Assembly (NCBI GenBank): GCA_023228025.1
Contig: JALOCD010000082.1
Coordinates: 1-19,563 of the forward strand
DNA: 19,563 nt
Reading direction: 5' to 3'
Source of the DNA: Prolixibacteraceae bacterium
GTDB lineage: Bacteria; Bacteroidota; Bacteroidia; Bacteroidales; Prolixibacteraceae
Position numbers and translations under genes: made by a program. Numbering within the stretch: the first letter of the stretch is position 1; every line of letters starts with the position of its first letter. A model generated the notes under the pieces. It was not told the origin of the DNA. It made no database searches and saw nothing but the letters and a program-made list of their open reading frames with translations. Below, in pieces: positions 1 to 7,222 of this stretch.

Positions 1-1
1 C

Positions 2-661
2 GCCGGTGATGCAATTTTTGAGGCGCTGGATGCAGGAATCCGCAAGGTCGTTGTTACAGCAGAAGGCATTCCGCTTCATGAGGCCATGAAGGTACGGGCG
101 GCAGCGCTATCCCTCGGGGCCACTGTAATCGGTGGAAATACAACCGGTGTGATTACCCCTGGTGTAGCTATGATGGGATTTTTGCCTTATTGGATCGAAC
201 GTGTTTACAAACCTGGCAGAGTGGGGGTTATGACCCGCAGCGGGTCGCTGACCAATGAGGCAACCGCAATGATGGTAGAAGCCGGCTATGGCGTTTCTTC
301 CCTGATCGGGGTTGGTGGTGACGCAGTTCCGTTCACGCGGTTTGCCGAGTTGCTGCCGGCATTTGAGGCTGACCCTCAAACCGACGCTGTACTGATGATC
401 GGTGAATTGGGGGGAAGCATGGAGGAAGAGGTGGCCGCCGCAATAGAGAACGGTGTGTTTACAAAACCTTTAGTCGCTTTTATTGCCGGGCGCAATGCCC
501 CGGAGGGGAAAAAAATGGGGCACGCCGGTGCGATAATTTCGGGAGGAAAAGGTACCGTTGCAGGTAAAGCATCAGCTTTGCGTGCGGCAGGCGCATTGGT
601 GGCCGATAAACCCAGTCAGATCGGAGACCTCTTTTTAACAGTATTCAACCACAAGAGATAA
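2..661 (+). CDS. Succinyl-CoA ligase (ADP-forming) alpha-subunit-like protein (SucD-like), 5' end outside window
   Basis: This is the last 219 codons of an acyl-CoA ligase alpha subunit. The reading frame is open from base 2, so the first ~70 residues lie upstream. Succinyl-CoA ligase makes acyl-CoA from an acid, CoA and NTP through a phosphohistidine, working with a beta subunit that would be expected just upstream. The active histidine is visible in MGHAGAIISGGKG (His codon 521-523). Other family blocks seen are EGIP, GVITPG, TRSGSLT and GELGGSMEEE. The order and spacing match E. coli SucD to the end of the protein. One difference stands out: the family motif NCPG before VITPG reads NTTG here (137-148), so the substrate may not be succinate. 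It is followed 18 bases later by a DASS anion transporter, which may import the acid it activates. Family call is secure; substrate is unknown. Confidence 0.9.
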   Translation, partial: AGDAIFEALDAGIRKVVVTAEGIPLHEAMKVRAAALSLGATVIGGNTTGVITPGVAMMGFLPYWIERVYKPGRVGVMTRSGSLTNEATAMMVEAGYGVSSLIGVGGDAVPFTRFAELLPAFEADPQTDAVLMIGELGGSMEEEVAAAIENGVFTKPLVAFIAGRNAPEGKKMGHAGAIISGGKGTVAGKASALRAAGALVADKPSQIGDLFLTVFNHKR

Positions 662-679
662 AAACCATACAGATTGCTG

Positions 680-2152
680 ATGATGAACCTGAAATCAACA
701 CAAACGAAATTTTTATCTTTTGCCATAGCCCTGGGCGTTTTCTTTGCGATTTATTTTGCCCCTCTGCCGGGTCAGATATTGAACAATGGACATATTATTG
801 CCCTGAATACTGAAGGAAAAACCGTTCTGGCAACCCTCGCGTTTGCGGTAATACTCTGGATAACTGAAGCTATCCCATTCCCCGTAACGGGATTGTATGC
901 GCTGGTGGTTCTTGTCTTAACCAAAGTCGTTACATTAAAGCAAGTGGTTCAGGACAGTTTCGGTGATCCGATCATCCTGTTTTTCATCGGGGTATTAATT
1001 TTTTCCGCCGCATTTTCAGAGACCATTCTTCTTCGCCGCCTGACGACCCTTATGCGTTATCGTTTGGGGCACAAACCGAAGCTGTTGGTGCTGGCGGTCC
1101 TGACGATGGGCATGCTGCTTTCCGGCGGGATGGTGGAAATGGCGGTGGCTGCCATCATGTTGCCGATCGGCGTATCTATTCTCAAAGATGCCAAACTCGA
1201 ACCACTCAAGAGCAATTTTGGCCGGGCGCTAATGATTGCCTGTGCCTGGGGGCCTGCAACAGGCGGAATATGTACCCCCGTTGGTTCCGGTACTAACCCG
1301 CTGACGATTGGTTTTATGCGCGACCTGGCAGGAATAAATTTTACATTCCTCGACTGGATGGCATTTGGATATCCCGCCGCAATCATGATGCTCCCTTTTG
1401 CATGGCTGATTCTAATTAAAGTTTTCCCTTTCGAAAAGGTTGACCTGAAAATTACGAAAGAGGATTTTCAGGAGCGGCTTCGCCTGATTGGGCCTGTCCC
1501 ACGGAAGGAATTTTTTTTGGTTGTTATTTTCGTTTTTACAATGTTCTTGTGGATTGCAGCGCCATGGATAGAAAAATGGAGCGGCGGAAGTATAACTTAT
1601 CTAAGCATCTCGTTTATCGCTATTGCCTCTTCCTGCCTGCTGTTTCTGCCCGGCATCGAAGTTATGACCTGGAAAAAGGCGGAGAGTTCTATCTCATGGG
1701 GCAGTGTGATCCTGATCGCGACGGGACTTGCCTTGGGAATAGCGCTTTACAAAACCGGTGGGGCGGAATGGCTGGCATGGATCATGTTCAGTAAAATAGG
1801 GGCTTTACATCCTATCGGGAAAGTTTTTGCCATTGTGATGGGGGTTTCCCTGATCAAAGTACTGTTTTCAAGCAATACGGTATCCGGAATTATTATGGTC
1901 CCACTGGTGATCGCTTTGGCTAAAACACTCGGCATTGAACCGATATTATTGGCTATCCCGGCCGGGATTACCTCGTCGCTGGCATTTATTCTGGTAACCT
2001 CGACCCCGACCAACGTCATCCCATATACCTCAGGTTACTTCACTATCAAAGACATGGCCAAGGCAGGCATCTGGATGACACTGGCTTCATCTGTTTGTAT
2101 TACGATCTCAATTGCAGTGGTGGGTAAAATGCTCGGCATGGTGAACTGGTAA
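680..2152 (+). CDS. DASS/SLC13-family anion (dicarboxylate or sulfate) : sodium symporter
   Basis: This is a polytopic inner-membrane carrier of about 490 residues, the usual size for the divalent anion:sodium symporter (DASS) family. These carriers import dicarboxylates, tricarboxylates or sulfate. Family marks in order are ITEAIPFPVTGLYAL near residue 60-70, GPATGGICTPVGSGTNP in the middle of the first half, SSNTVSGIIMVPL in the second half, and STPTNVIPYTSGYF plus the helix after it near the C-terminus. The second SNT motif (1871-1879) is intact. The first, which should precede AAIMLPI, reads VEM (1133-1141). An in-frame TTG at 674 and ATGs at 680 and 683 are possible starts; ATG 680 is preferred. 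The gene closely follows the acyl-CoA ligase subunit, suggesting import and CoA activation of the same acid. Substrate cannot be read from sequence. Confidence 0.9.
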   Translation: MMNLKSTQTKFLSFAIALGVFFAIYFAPLPGQILNNGHIIALNTEGKTVLATLAFAVILWITEAIPFPVTGLYALVVLVLTKVVTLKQVVQDSFGDPIILFFIGVLIFSAAFSETILLRRLTTLMRYRLGHKPKLLVLAVLTMGMLLSGGMVEMAVAAIMLPIGVSILKDAKLEPLKSNFGRALMIACAWGPATGGICTPVGSGTNPLTIGFMRDLAGINFTFLDWMAFGYPAAIMMLPFAWLILIKVFPFEKVDLKITKEDFQERLRLIGPVPRKEFFLVVIFVFTMFLWIAAPWIEKWSGGSITYLSISFIAIASSCLLFLPGIEVMTWKKAESSISWGSVILIATGLALGIALYKTGGAEWLAWIMFSKIGALHPIGKVFAIVMGVSLIKVLFSSNTVSGIIMVPLVIALAKTLGIEPILLAIPAGITSSLAFILVTSTPTNVIPYTSGYFTIKDMAKAGIWMTLASSVCITISIAVVGKMLGMVNW

Positions 2153-2211
2153 CCTGTATTTTACACGATTATCTTCTGAAAATGAATACTGGTAGTGCAT
2201 CTACGAAAAAG

Positions 2212-2243
2212 TTGGCTGTCATTTTAAAAAATAAATGAGTTTG
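2212..2243 (+). promoter_or_regulatory. Candidate Bacteroidota-type promoter ahead of the TSUP gene
   Basis: The 127-base gap after the DASS gene holds TTG at 2212-2214 and TGAGTTTG at 2236-2243, 21 bases apart. This resembles the Bacteroidota -33 (TTG) and -7 (TAnnTTTG) elements with one mismatch in the -7 box. A clear purine-rich ribosome site, AAAAGGA at 2266-2272, lies 9 bases before the ATG at 2282. The gap coincides with a fall in G+C content, which suits a transcription-unit boundary. Such short motifs arise by chance in A+T-rich DNA, so this is tentative. Confidence 0.3.
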
Positions 2244-2281
2244 AGATGATAAAAATTAAAATCTGAAAAGGATAATCTATT

Positions 2282-3025
2282 ATGTCACTATTTCTGATAT
2301 TATTTCTGGTAGGCATGGTCGTTTTTATTACCCATACCCCGGAAGCAATTACCGGATTTGGATGTACGGTACTGGCCTTCCCATTTGTTATAGCTTTGAT
2401 GGGAGACATAGAACAAGCCAAGATTATCCTTTCCATTTTAGCCTGGATACTCGCAGCTTATTTCGCTATTACCAAATTTAAAAGCATCGACTGGAAACAG
2501 TTTGGAATTATTGTTTTGTTGACTGGATTAGGGATGCCAATCGGTATGTTACTGTTCAAAGCCTATAATCCCCTCCTCCTGAAAAAAGTACTGGGCGTCT
2601 TCATCGTTTTATCTGCGGGGATTCAGTTAACAAAAATATTCGTCCCGAACAATAAAATAATAACGCTTCCTTCCTTTTTTAATTACAATTTTTTGTTCCT
2701 GGGCGGGATCATTCATGGCGCTTTTGCTGTTGGAGGGCCGTTTGTTGTCTTATATTCCTCAAAAAAGATACTGGATAAAGGACAATTCCGGGCAACCATG
2801 ACCCTTTTGTGGACAACGTTAAATACCTTTTTAGTATTGCAGTACTTCCTTGAAAAAAAACTGACAGAAAAAGTGGGAATTGACCTGCTATTTCTGCTAC
2901 CTTTTTTGATTGGCGGCATTGTTCTCGGGGAGGTAATTCATACAAAGGTAAGTGAAAACCTGTTTAAAAAAATTGTTTTCTTTTCGCTACTTCTAGTGGG
3001 AATAATAATGGTTATCATCAATTAA
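2282..3025 (+). CDS. TSUP-family (TauE/SafE) membrane permease, probable sulfite or organosulfur exporter
   Basis: The 247-residue protein is almost entirely hydrophobic, with about eight membrane spans in two related halves. The first half has THTPEAITGFGCTVLAFPF and the second GGIIHGAFAVGGPFVVLYSS; these are the paired glycine-rich signatures of the TauE/SafE family (4-toluene sulfonate uptake permease, TSUP). Characterised members export sulfite or sulfoacetate during sulfonate breakdown, or move sulfate or other small anions. Length fits the family. The start is well supported by AAAAGGA nine bases upstream. The sulfatase gene begins 21 bases downstream, so the permease is probably cotranscribed with the sulfated-glycan genes. 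An exporter of sulfur oxyanions is the best guess, but family members also have unrelated substrates. Confidence 0.85.
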   Translation: MSLFLILFLVGMVVFITHTPEAITGFGCTVLAFPFVIALMGDIEQAKIILSILAWILAAYFAITKFKSIDWKQFGIIVLLTGLGMPIGMLLFKAYNPLLLKKVLGVFIVLSAGIQLTKIFVPNNKIITLPSFFNYNFLFLGGIIHGAFAVGGPFVVLYSSKKILDKGQFRATMTLLWTTLNTFLVLQYFLEKKLTEKVGIDLLFLLPFLIGGIVLGEVIHTKVSENLFKKIVFFSLLLVGIIMVIIN

Positions 3026-3046
3026 AGTTCATTAGATCAGAAAAAT

Positions 3047-4840
3047 ATGAATACATTAAAAATAATTCCATCCATTCCATTGGTGCTGCTAACCTTGTCA
3101 CCATTCGAACCGGCCGTGGCACAAAAGCCCAATGTAATTTTCATATTAACAGACGATCAGGGTTACGGCGATCTTGCCTGTAATGGAAACCCATGGATTA
3201 AGACGCCGAATATGGATAAGCTTTATTCGCAGAGTGTGCGGTTTACAAATTTTCATGTGGCTACTACATGTGCCCCAACCCGGGCAGGCCTTATGACGGG
3301 ACAATACTGCAACAAAGTAGGGGTCTGGCACACCATTAATGGTCGAGAAATACTATCAGCAGAAGAAACAACATTATCCCAAACAATGAAAAAAGCAGGA
3401 TATAGTACTGCAATTTTTGGTAAATGGCACTTGGGTGATAATTATCCTTTTCGTCCACAGGATAGGGGATTTGATGAAGTATTAATTCATGGTGGCGGGG
3501 GGGTCGGTCAGCAACCAGATTACTGGAACAATGATTATTTTGATGATACCTATTTGCACAATGGGAAGCCGAAAAAATTCAAAGGATATTGCACCGATGT
3601 GTGGTATTCGGAAGCAATAAAATTTATTAAAAAAAATAAAAATTCTCCTTTCTTCTGCTATATTCCTTCCAACGCTCCGCATGGACCTTACAATGTAGAA
3701 GACAGGTATAGTGAATTATACAAAAACAACCCTGAAATTCCGAATCCGAATTTTTACGGGATGATCACAAATCTGGATGAGAATATTGGCAAATTACGAA
3801 CAGTGCTCGATAGTCTGGGTTTGGCTGAAAATACCATTCTTATTTTCATGACGGACAATGGAACGGCAGGCGGGGTAAAGTTTGGGAAAGACGGTAAATT
3901 AGTTGCCGGGTACAATGCAGAAATGCGTGGGGTAAAAGGTTCACCATACGACGGAGGTCACCGTGTGCCGTTTTTCATTTATTGGCCAAAAGGGAAAATC
4001 ACCAATGGCAAAGACATTTCAAACATCACATCGTATATCGACTTTATGCCTACGGTCCTTAACCTTTGTGGCGTAAAACAAGCTACAAAAAATGCTATTG
4101 AAGGATTAAGCCTTAAACCGCTCATTTATGGAAGTACAAAAAAATGGCCCAAACGGACACTCTTTAGTGATACACAACGTGAAGAGTTTCTCGTCAAATG
4201 GAAACAATGTGCAAGTATGACCGATCGCTGGCGCATGATTGGTAAAGATGAACTATATGATATGACCACCGATCCTGGACAAAAAGATAATGTTGCAGCT
4301 GCTCATCCTGATGTGGTGGACAGTCTGCGCTCAGCCTACGAAACATGGTGGAATGACGTGTCACAAAATGCGGAGGAGTACAACAGGGTTAAAATTGGGA
4401 CTTCATTTGAACCTACTGTCCGGCTGGACAGTCACGATTGCCATGCAGGGAAAGGTTTGCCGGCTTGGTCGCAGGAGATGGTCAGGGCAGCTACAGGTGA
4501 AAATGGGTTTTGGGCCATAGAAGTAGTTAAAGACGGCGAATATGAATTTGAACTTCGTCGTTGGCCTGTAGAAAGCGGTCTATCGCTGTCTGATGCCGCA
4601 CCAGCCGGAGACCATGTTCCCGGGGGAAAGCCTTATTTGAAAGGCGAAGCAATCGCATTCGCAAAAGCAAAAATAGAGATAGACGGGAAAACGTATGAAA
4701 AGAAAGTGGATAATAGTGCAAACAGAATAGTATTTATGGTAAAACTTAAAAAGGGGAACTACAGTCTTACAACCTGGCTGACTGATAATAATAGAAATGA
4801 ACGCGGCGCCTATTATGTGTATATTAATAGTGCAATTTAA
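3047..4840 (+). CDS. Secreted formylglycine-dependent sulfatase (S1 family) with C-terminal extension
   Basis: This sulfatase of 597 residues hydrolyses sulfate esters, probably on a glycan in the periplasm or at the cell surface. Residues 1-26 form a Sec signal peptide ending in AVAQ. Metal ligands Asp36-Asp37 lie in FILTDDQGYGD. The maturation motif is Cys75-Ala-Pro-Thr-Arg79 followed by AGLMTG; Cys75 becomes formylglycine. Further active-site marks are GKWHLG (Lys126, His128), the PHGP His212, Asp270-Asn271 in MTDNG, and a Lys297/His305 pair in KGSPYDGGH. After the core, residues ~440-597 form an extra, apparently beta-rich domain containing FWAIEVVKDGEYEFELRRWP, which may help bind sugar. 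Cys-type sulfatases need a maturase (FGE or anSME); none is in the window. The gap to the oxidoreductase gene is 11 bases. Subfamily and sugar specificity cannot be assigned by eye. Confidence 0.93.
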   Translation: MNTLKIIPSIPLVLLTLSPFEPAVAQKPNVIFILTDDQGYGDLACNGNPWIKTPNMDKLYSQSVRFTNFHVATTCAPTRAGLMTGQYCNKVGVWHTINGREILSAEETTLSQTMKKAGYSTAIFGKWHLGDNYPFRPQDRGFDEVLIHGGGGVGQQPDYWNNDYFDDTYLHNGKPKKFKGYCTDVWYSEAIKFIKKNKNSPFFCYIPSNAPHGPYNVEDRYSELYKNNPEIPNPNFYGMITNLDENIGKLRTVLDSLGLAENTILIFMTDNGTAGGVKFGKDGKLVAGYNAEMRGVKGSPYDGGHRVPFFIYWPKGKITNGKDISNITSYIDFMPTVLNLCGVKQATKNAIEGLSLKPLIYGSTKKWPKRTLFSDTQREEFLVKWKQCASMTDRWRMIGKDELYDMTTDPGQKDNVAAAHPDVVDSLRSAYETWWNDVSQNAEEYNRVKIGTSFEPTVRLDSHDCHAGKGLPAWSQEMVRAATGENGFWAIEVVKDGEYEFELRRWPVESGLSLSDAAPAGDHVPGGKPYLKGEAIAFAKAKIEIDGKTYEKKVDNSANRIVFMVKLKKGNYSLTTWLTDNNRNERGAYYVYINSAI

Positions 4841-4851
4841 ATTAACAGACC

Positions 4852-6195
4852 ATGGAAAGAAGAAAATTTATACAAAACTCGGTATCGGTATCTGCAGGCA
4901 TCGGTATGGCAAGCGTTTTGCCACAATGTGTTAGTGGAGGAATGAGAACGGATAAAATCAAAGTGGCACTAATAGGCGTAAGAAATCAGGGGTGGACTAA
5001 TCTGGAAAATTTTATCCAATTTCCTAACGTTGAGTGTATTGCTCTTTGCGATGTCGATGAAAAATGGTTGAACCAGCGTGCAACAGATGTAGAAGAAAGG
5101 ACGGGGAAAAAACCTCCTTCACTTTACAAGGACTGGAGAAAAGTAATTGAGAACAAAGATGTAGATGCTGTGATCGTGGGAACTCCGGATCACTGGCATT
5201 GTTTAATAACCGTTGCTGCAATGGAAGCCGGAAAGGATGTCTACTGCGAAAAACCCCTTGGCAATTCGATTGCAGAGTGTGAAGTAATGGTAAAAGCCGC
5301 CCTTAAATACAACAGGGTTGTACAAGTCGGCCAATGGCAACGAAGCGATCCCCATTGGCAAGATGCAATGGCTTTTATCCACAGCGGAAAATTAGGACAT
5401 ATCCGTTCTGTAAAAACCTGGGCTTCAGCCGTCAATCAAGGCCCCTTCCCTATTCAACCTGATTCGCCTGTACCCGATTGGGTCGATTACGAGATGTGGC
5501 TGGGGCCAGCCAAACACCGTCCGTTTAATGAGTTGCGGTTTCATCATGAATGGCGCTTTTTCTGGGATTATGGAAGTGGATTAGCCTCCGACTGGGGTGT
5601 GCATCTGCTCGATTTTGCGCTGGCAGGGATGAAGGTTGGCCTACCAACAGAATTATATGCATCGGGAGGCAAATTTGCTTATCCCTACGACGCCATGCAA
5701 ACTCCTGATACTTTAACAGCAACATTAAAATATGACAGGTTCAATATTATTTGGGACCATGCTTGCGGTATTTCGAGCGGATTATTTGGCAGAAGTTTTG
5801 GCGTTGCTTATGTTGGTGAAAACGGTATCCTGGTTGTTGACAGAGGCGGTTGGGAAGTCATTCCCCAGAAAGATATTGATAAAAAACTACGTATGGAACC
5901 CGTTCCTTTGAAAAAAGCAGGTTATACACTTGACGGGGTGAAATTATCAGAGTTTGGTATTAAAGCCCATGTCCACAACTTCCTGGATTGTATTATTTCA
6001 AGAAAATTACCAAATGCCGATATCGAATTGGGCGCTAAAGTTGCAAAATTAGGACAATGTATAAATATATCCCATCGTATAAACAGACCAGTCCACTGGG
6101 ATGATGAGAAAAAACAGTTTGCTGAAACAGAAGCCAACTTATTAATTAAACCAAAATACAGTGCTCCCTGGAGTTTCCCCAGTATTAATTATTGA
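4852..6195 (+). CDS. Tat-exported Gfo/Idh/MocA-family NAD(P)-dependent sugar oxidoreductase
   Basis: The 447-residue protein starts with a twin-arginine signal (ERRKFIQ, Arg3-Arg4, then a hydrophobic stretch to about residue 24), so it is probably exported folded with its cofactor. The Rossmann fold begins at KVALIGVRNQG (residues 37-47), a variant of GxGxxG. The family signature EKP is at Glu133-Lys134-Pro135 in YCEKPLG, after GTPDHWH. The likely catalytic His251 lies in DWGVHLLDFA. Exported relatives in Bacteroidota oxidise the C3 hydroxyl of a glycoside to a 3-keto sugar, and some family members (GH109) are redox-assisted glycosidases. The two DUF1080 genes immediately downstream, whose family cleaves 3-keto-glycosides, favour the C3-oxidation role. 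The start ATG lies 11 bases after the sulfatase stop. Sugar specificity is unknown. Confidence 0.9.
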   Translation: MERRKFIQNSVSVSAGIGMASVLPQCVSGGMRTDKIKVALIGVRNQGWTNLENFIQFPNVECIALCDVDEKWLNQRATDVEERTGKKPPSLYKDWRKVIENKDVDAVIVGTPDHWHCLITVAAMEAGKDVYCEKPLGNSIAECEVMVKAALKYNRVVQVGQWQRSDPHWQDAMAFIHSGKLGHIRSVKTWASAVNQGPFPIQPDSPVPDWVDYEMWLGPAKHRPFNELRFHHEWRFFWDYGSGLASDWGVHLLDFALAGMKVGLPTELYASGGKFAYPYDAMQTPDTLTATLKYDRFNIIWDHACGISSGLFGRSFGVAYVGENGILVVDRGGWEVIPQKDIDKKLRMEPVPLKKAGYTLDGVKLSEFGIKAHVHNFLDCIISRKLPNADIELGAKVAKLGQCINISHRINRPVHWDDEKKQFAETEANLLIKPKYSAPWSFPSINY

Positions 6196-6249
6196 TAAAT
6201 AAAATACCCATAAACTTCTAATTCACCCATATCAACAAATATAAAAATT

Positions 6250-7101
6250 ATGACAAAAAGTAGATTTACCAGAAGAGGATTATTGACACGTCTGGCGCTT
6301 CCGCTTATTTTGACTTTTCAGGTCGATCTTCCATGGAGCGCCACAAATTCCAATCCTGAGGAAAGAGGTTTTACTGAATTATTTGATGGCAAAAGTCTTT
6401 CGGGATGGCATACCAATGAAAAGAAAATTGACCACGGTACCGGAGGCCAGTGGCAGGTAGAGAATGGAGTAATAACCGGGGAACAAAATCCTCCAGGATC
6501 AGGGAACGGAGGTATCCTAATGACCGATAAGAAGTATGGGGATTTTGAGCTTATGATAGATTTGGCTCCTGATTGGGGTGTTGATAGCGGTATCTTTCTC
6601 CGCACCAACGAAAAAGGAGAATGTTTCCAGGTCTATGTTGACTATCATGATCAGGGTTTTATAGGTTCTGTCTCCACGGAAAGGGCTGGTAAGCCACGCA
6701 TGATTAATCGTCCATTCTATATTGATGGCATTAAGGATAATAATGGGAAGCTGACCGGATTCGAGACCAAGCCTGATGAACGTGGTGCCATTTCCTGGGG
6801 ACCTGATTATTTAAAATACAATTGCACCCCCGAACAGTGGAAGAAAGCCTGGAAAGTTGGGCAATGGAATACCATGCGCATCCGGTGCATCGGAAAATAT
6901 CCGAAGATCACAACTTGGATTAACGGCACCAAAATTGCCGAATTTGATAGTGAGACATCAAAGAATCCACAAAACAAGAAGGAAGAATTATTTGAAGCCT
7001 TTGGGAGAGAAGGCGCTATTGCCTTACAGGTACATGGCGGGAAAAGTTGGACCGAAGGTGCCAAGTGCCGGTGGAAAAATATACGTATCAAAACATTGTA
7101 A
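6250..7101 (+). CDS. DUF1080 (3-keto-disaccharide hydrolase family) protein, probably exported
   Basis: This 283-residue protein has an N-terminal Arg8-Arg9 followed by GLLTRLALPLILTF, which looks like a twin-arginine signal (TRRGLL). The mature part begins with the family hallmark GFTELFDGKSLSGW (residues 40-53) and includes QWQVENGVI and VDSGIFLRT (residues 111-119), as in the concanavalin/LamG-like DUF1080 fold (PF06439). Characterised relatives hydrolyse or eliminate the aglycone from 3-keto-glycosides made by a partner oxidoreductase. The oxidoreductase gene ends 54 bases upstream, and both proteins appear Tat-dependent, which is consistent with working together in the periplasm. Its sequence differs clearly from the second DUF1080 protein downstream, so the two may act on different keto-sugars. 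Activity is inferred from family and context. Confidence 0.87.
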   Translation: MTKSRFTRRGLLTRLALPLILTFQVDLPWSATNSNPEERGFTELFDGKSLSGWHTNEKKIDHGTGGQWQVENGVITGEQNPPGSGNGGILMTDKKYGDFELMIDLAPDWGVDSGIFLRTNEKGECFQVYVDYHDQGFIGSVSTERAGKPRMINRPFYIDGIKDNNGKLTGFETKPDERGAISWGPDYLKYNCTPEQWKKAWKVGQWNTMRIRCIGKYPKITTWINGTKIAEFDSETSKNPQNKKEELFEAFGREGAIALQVHGGKSWTEGAKCRWKNIRIKTL

Positions 7102-7141
7102 CCGGGCTAACCGGATACTCCGTTATCAAGAAAGATCTATT

Positions 7142-7167
7142 AAGAATCCTTCAGCTTGAAAATTCTT
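7142..7167 (+). other. Nested imperfect hairpin in the gap between the two DUF1080 genes
   Basis: In the 121-base gap after the first DUF1080 gene, AAGAAT (7142-7147) pairs with ATTCTT (7162-7167). Inside it TTCA (7150-7153) pairs with TGAA (7157-7160) around a 3-base loop. There is no long T run directly after, only a loose T-rich stretch. It might be a weak attenuator or an RNA processing or stability element that adjusts expression within the operon. It could also be chance in A+T-rich DNA. Confidence 0.25.
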
Positions 7168-7222
7168 TATGGATTTGGTTTTAACTACATAATTAACGGT
7201 GAAATTAAATCAAACAGGGAAA

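Noticed and set aside
107..379. Open frames on the minus strand opposite the ligase gene and at many other places.
   Set aside because: They lie inside well-supported + strand genes, lack family motifs, and no minus-strand gene is needed anywhere in the window.
4852..6195. Naming the oxidoreductase a GH109 N-acetylgalactosaminidase.
   Set aside because: Shared fold and export signal are not enough; the two adjacent DUF1080 genes favour a C3-oxidation role.
7108..7125. Inverted repeat TAACCGGA/TCCGTTA after the first DUF1080 gene as a terminator.
   Set aside because: One arm lacks a base, the loop is three bases, and no T run follows.
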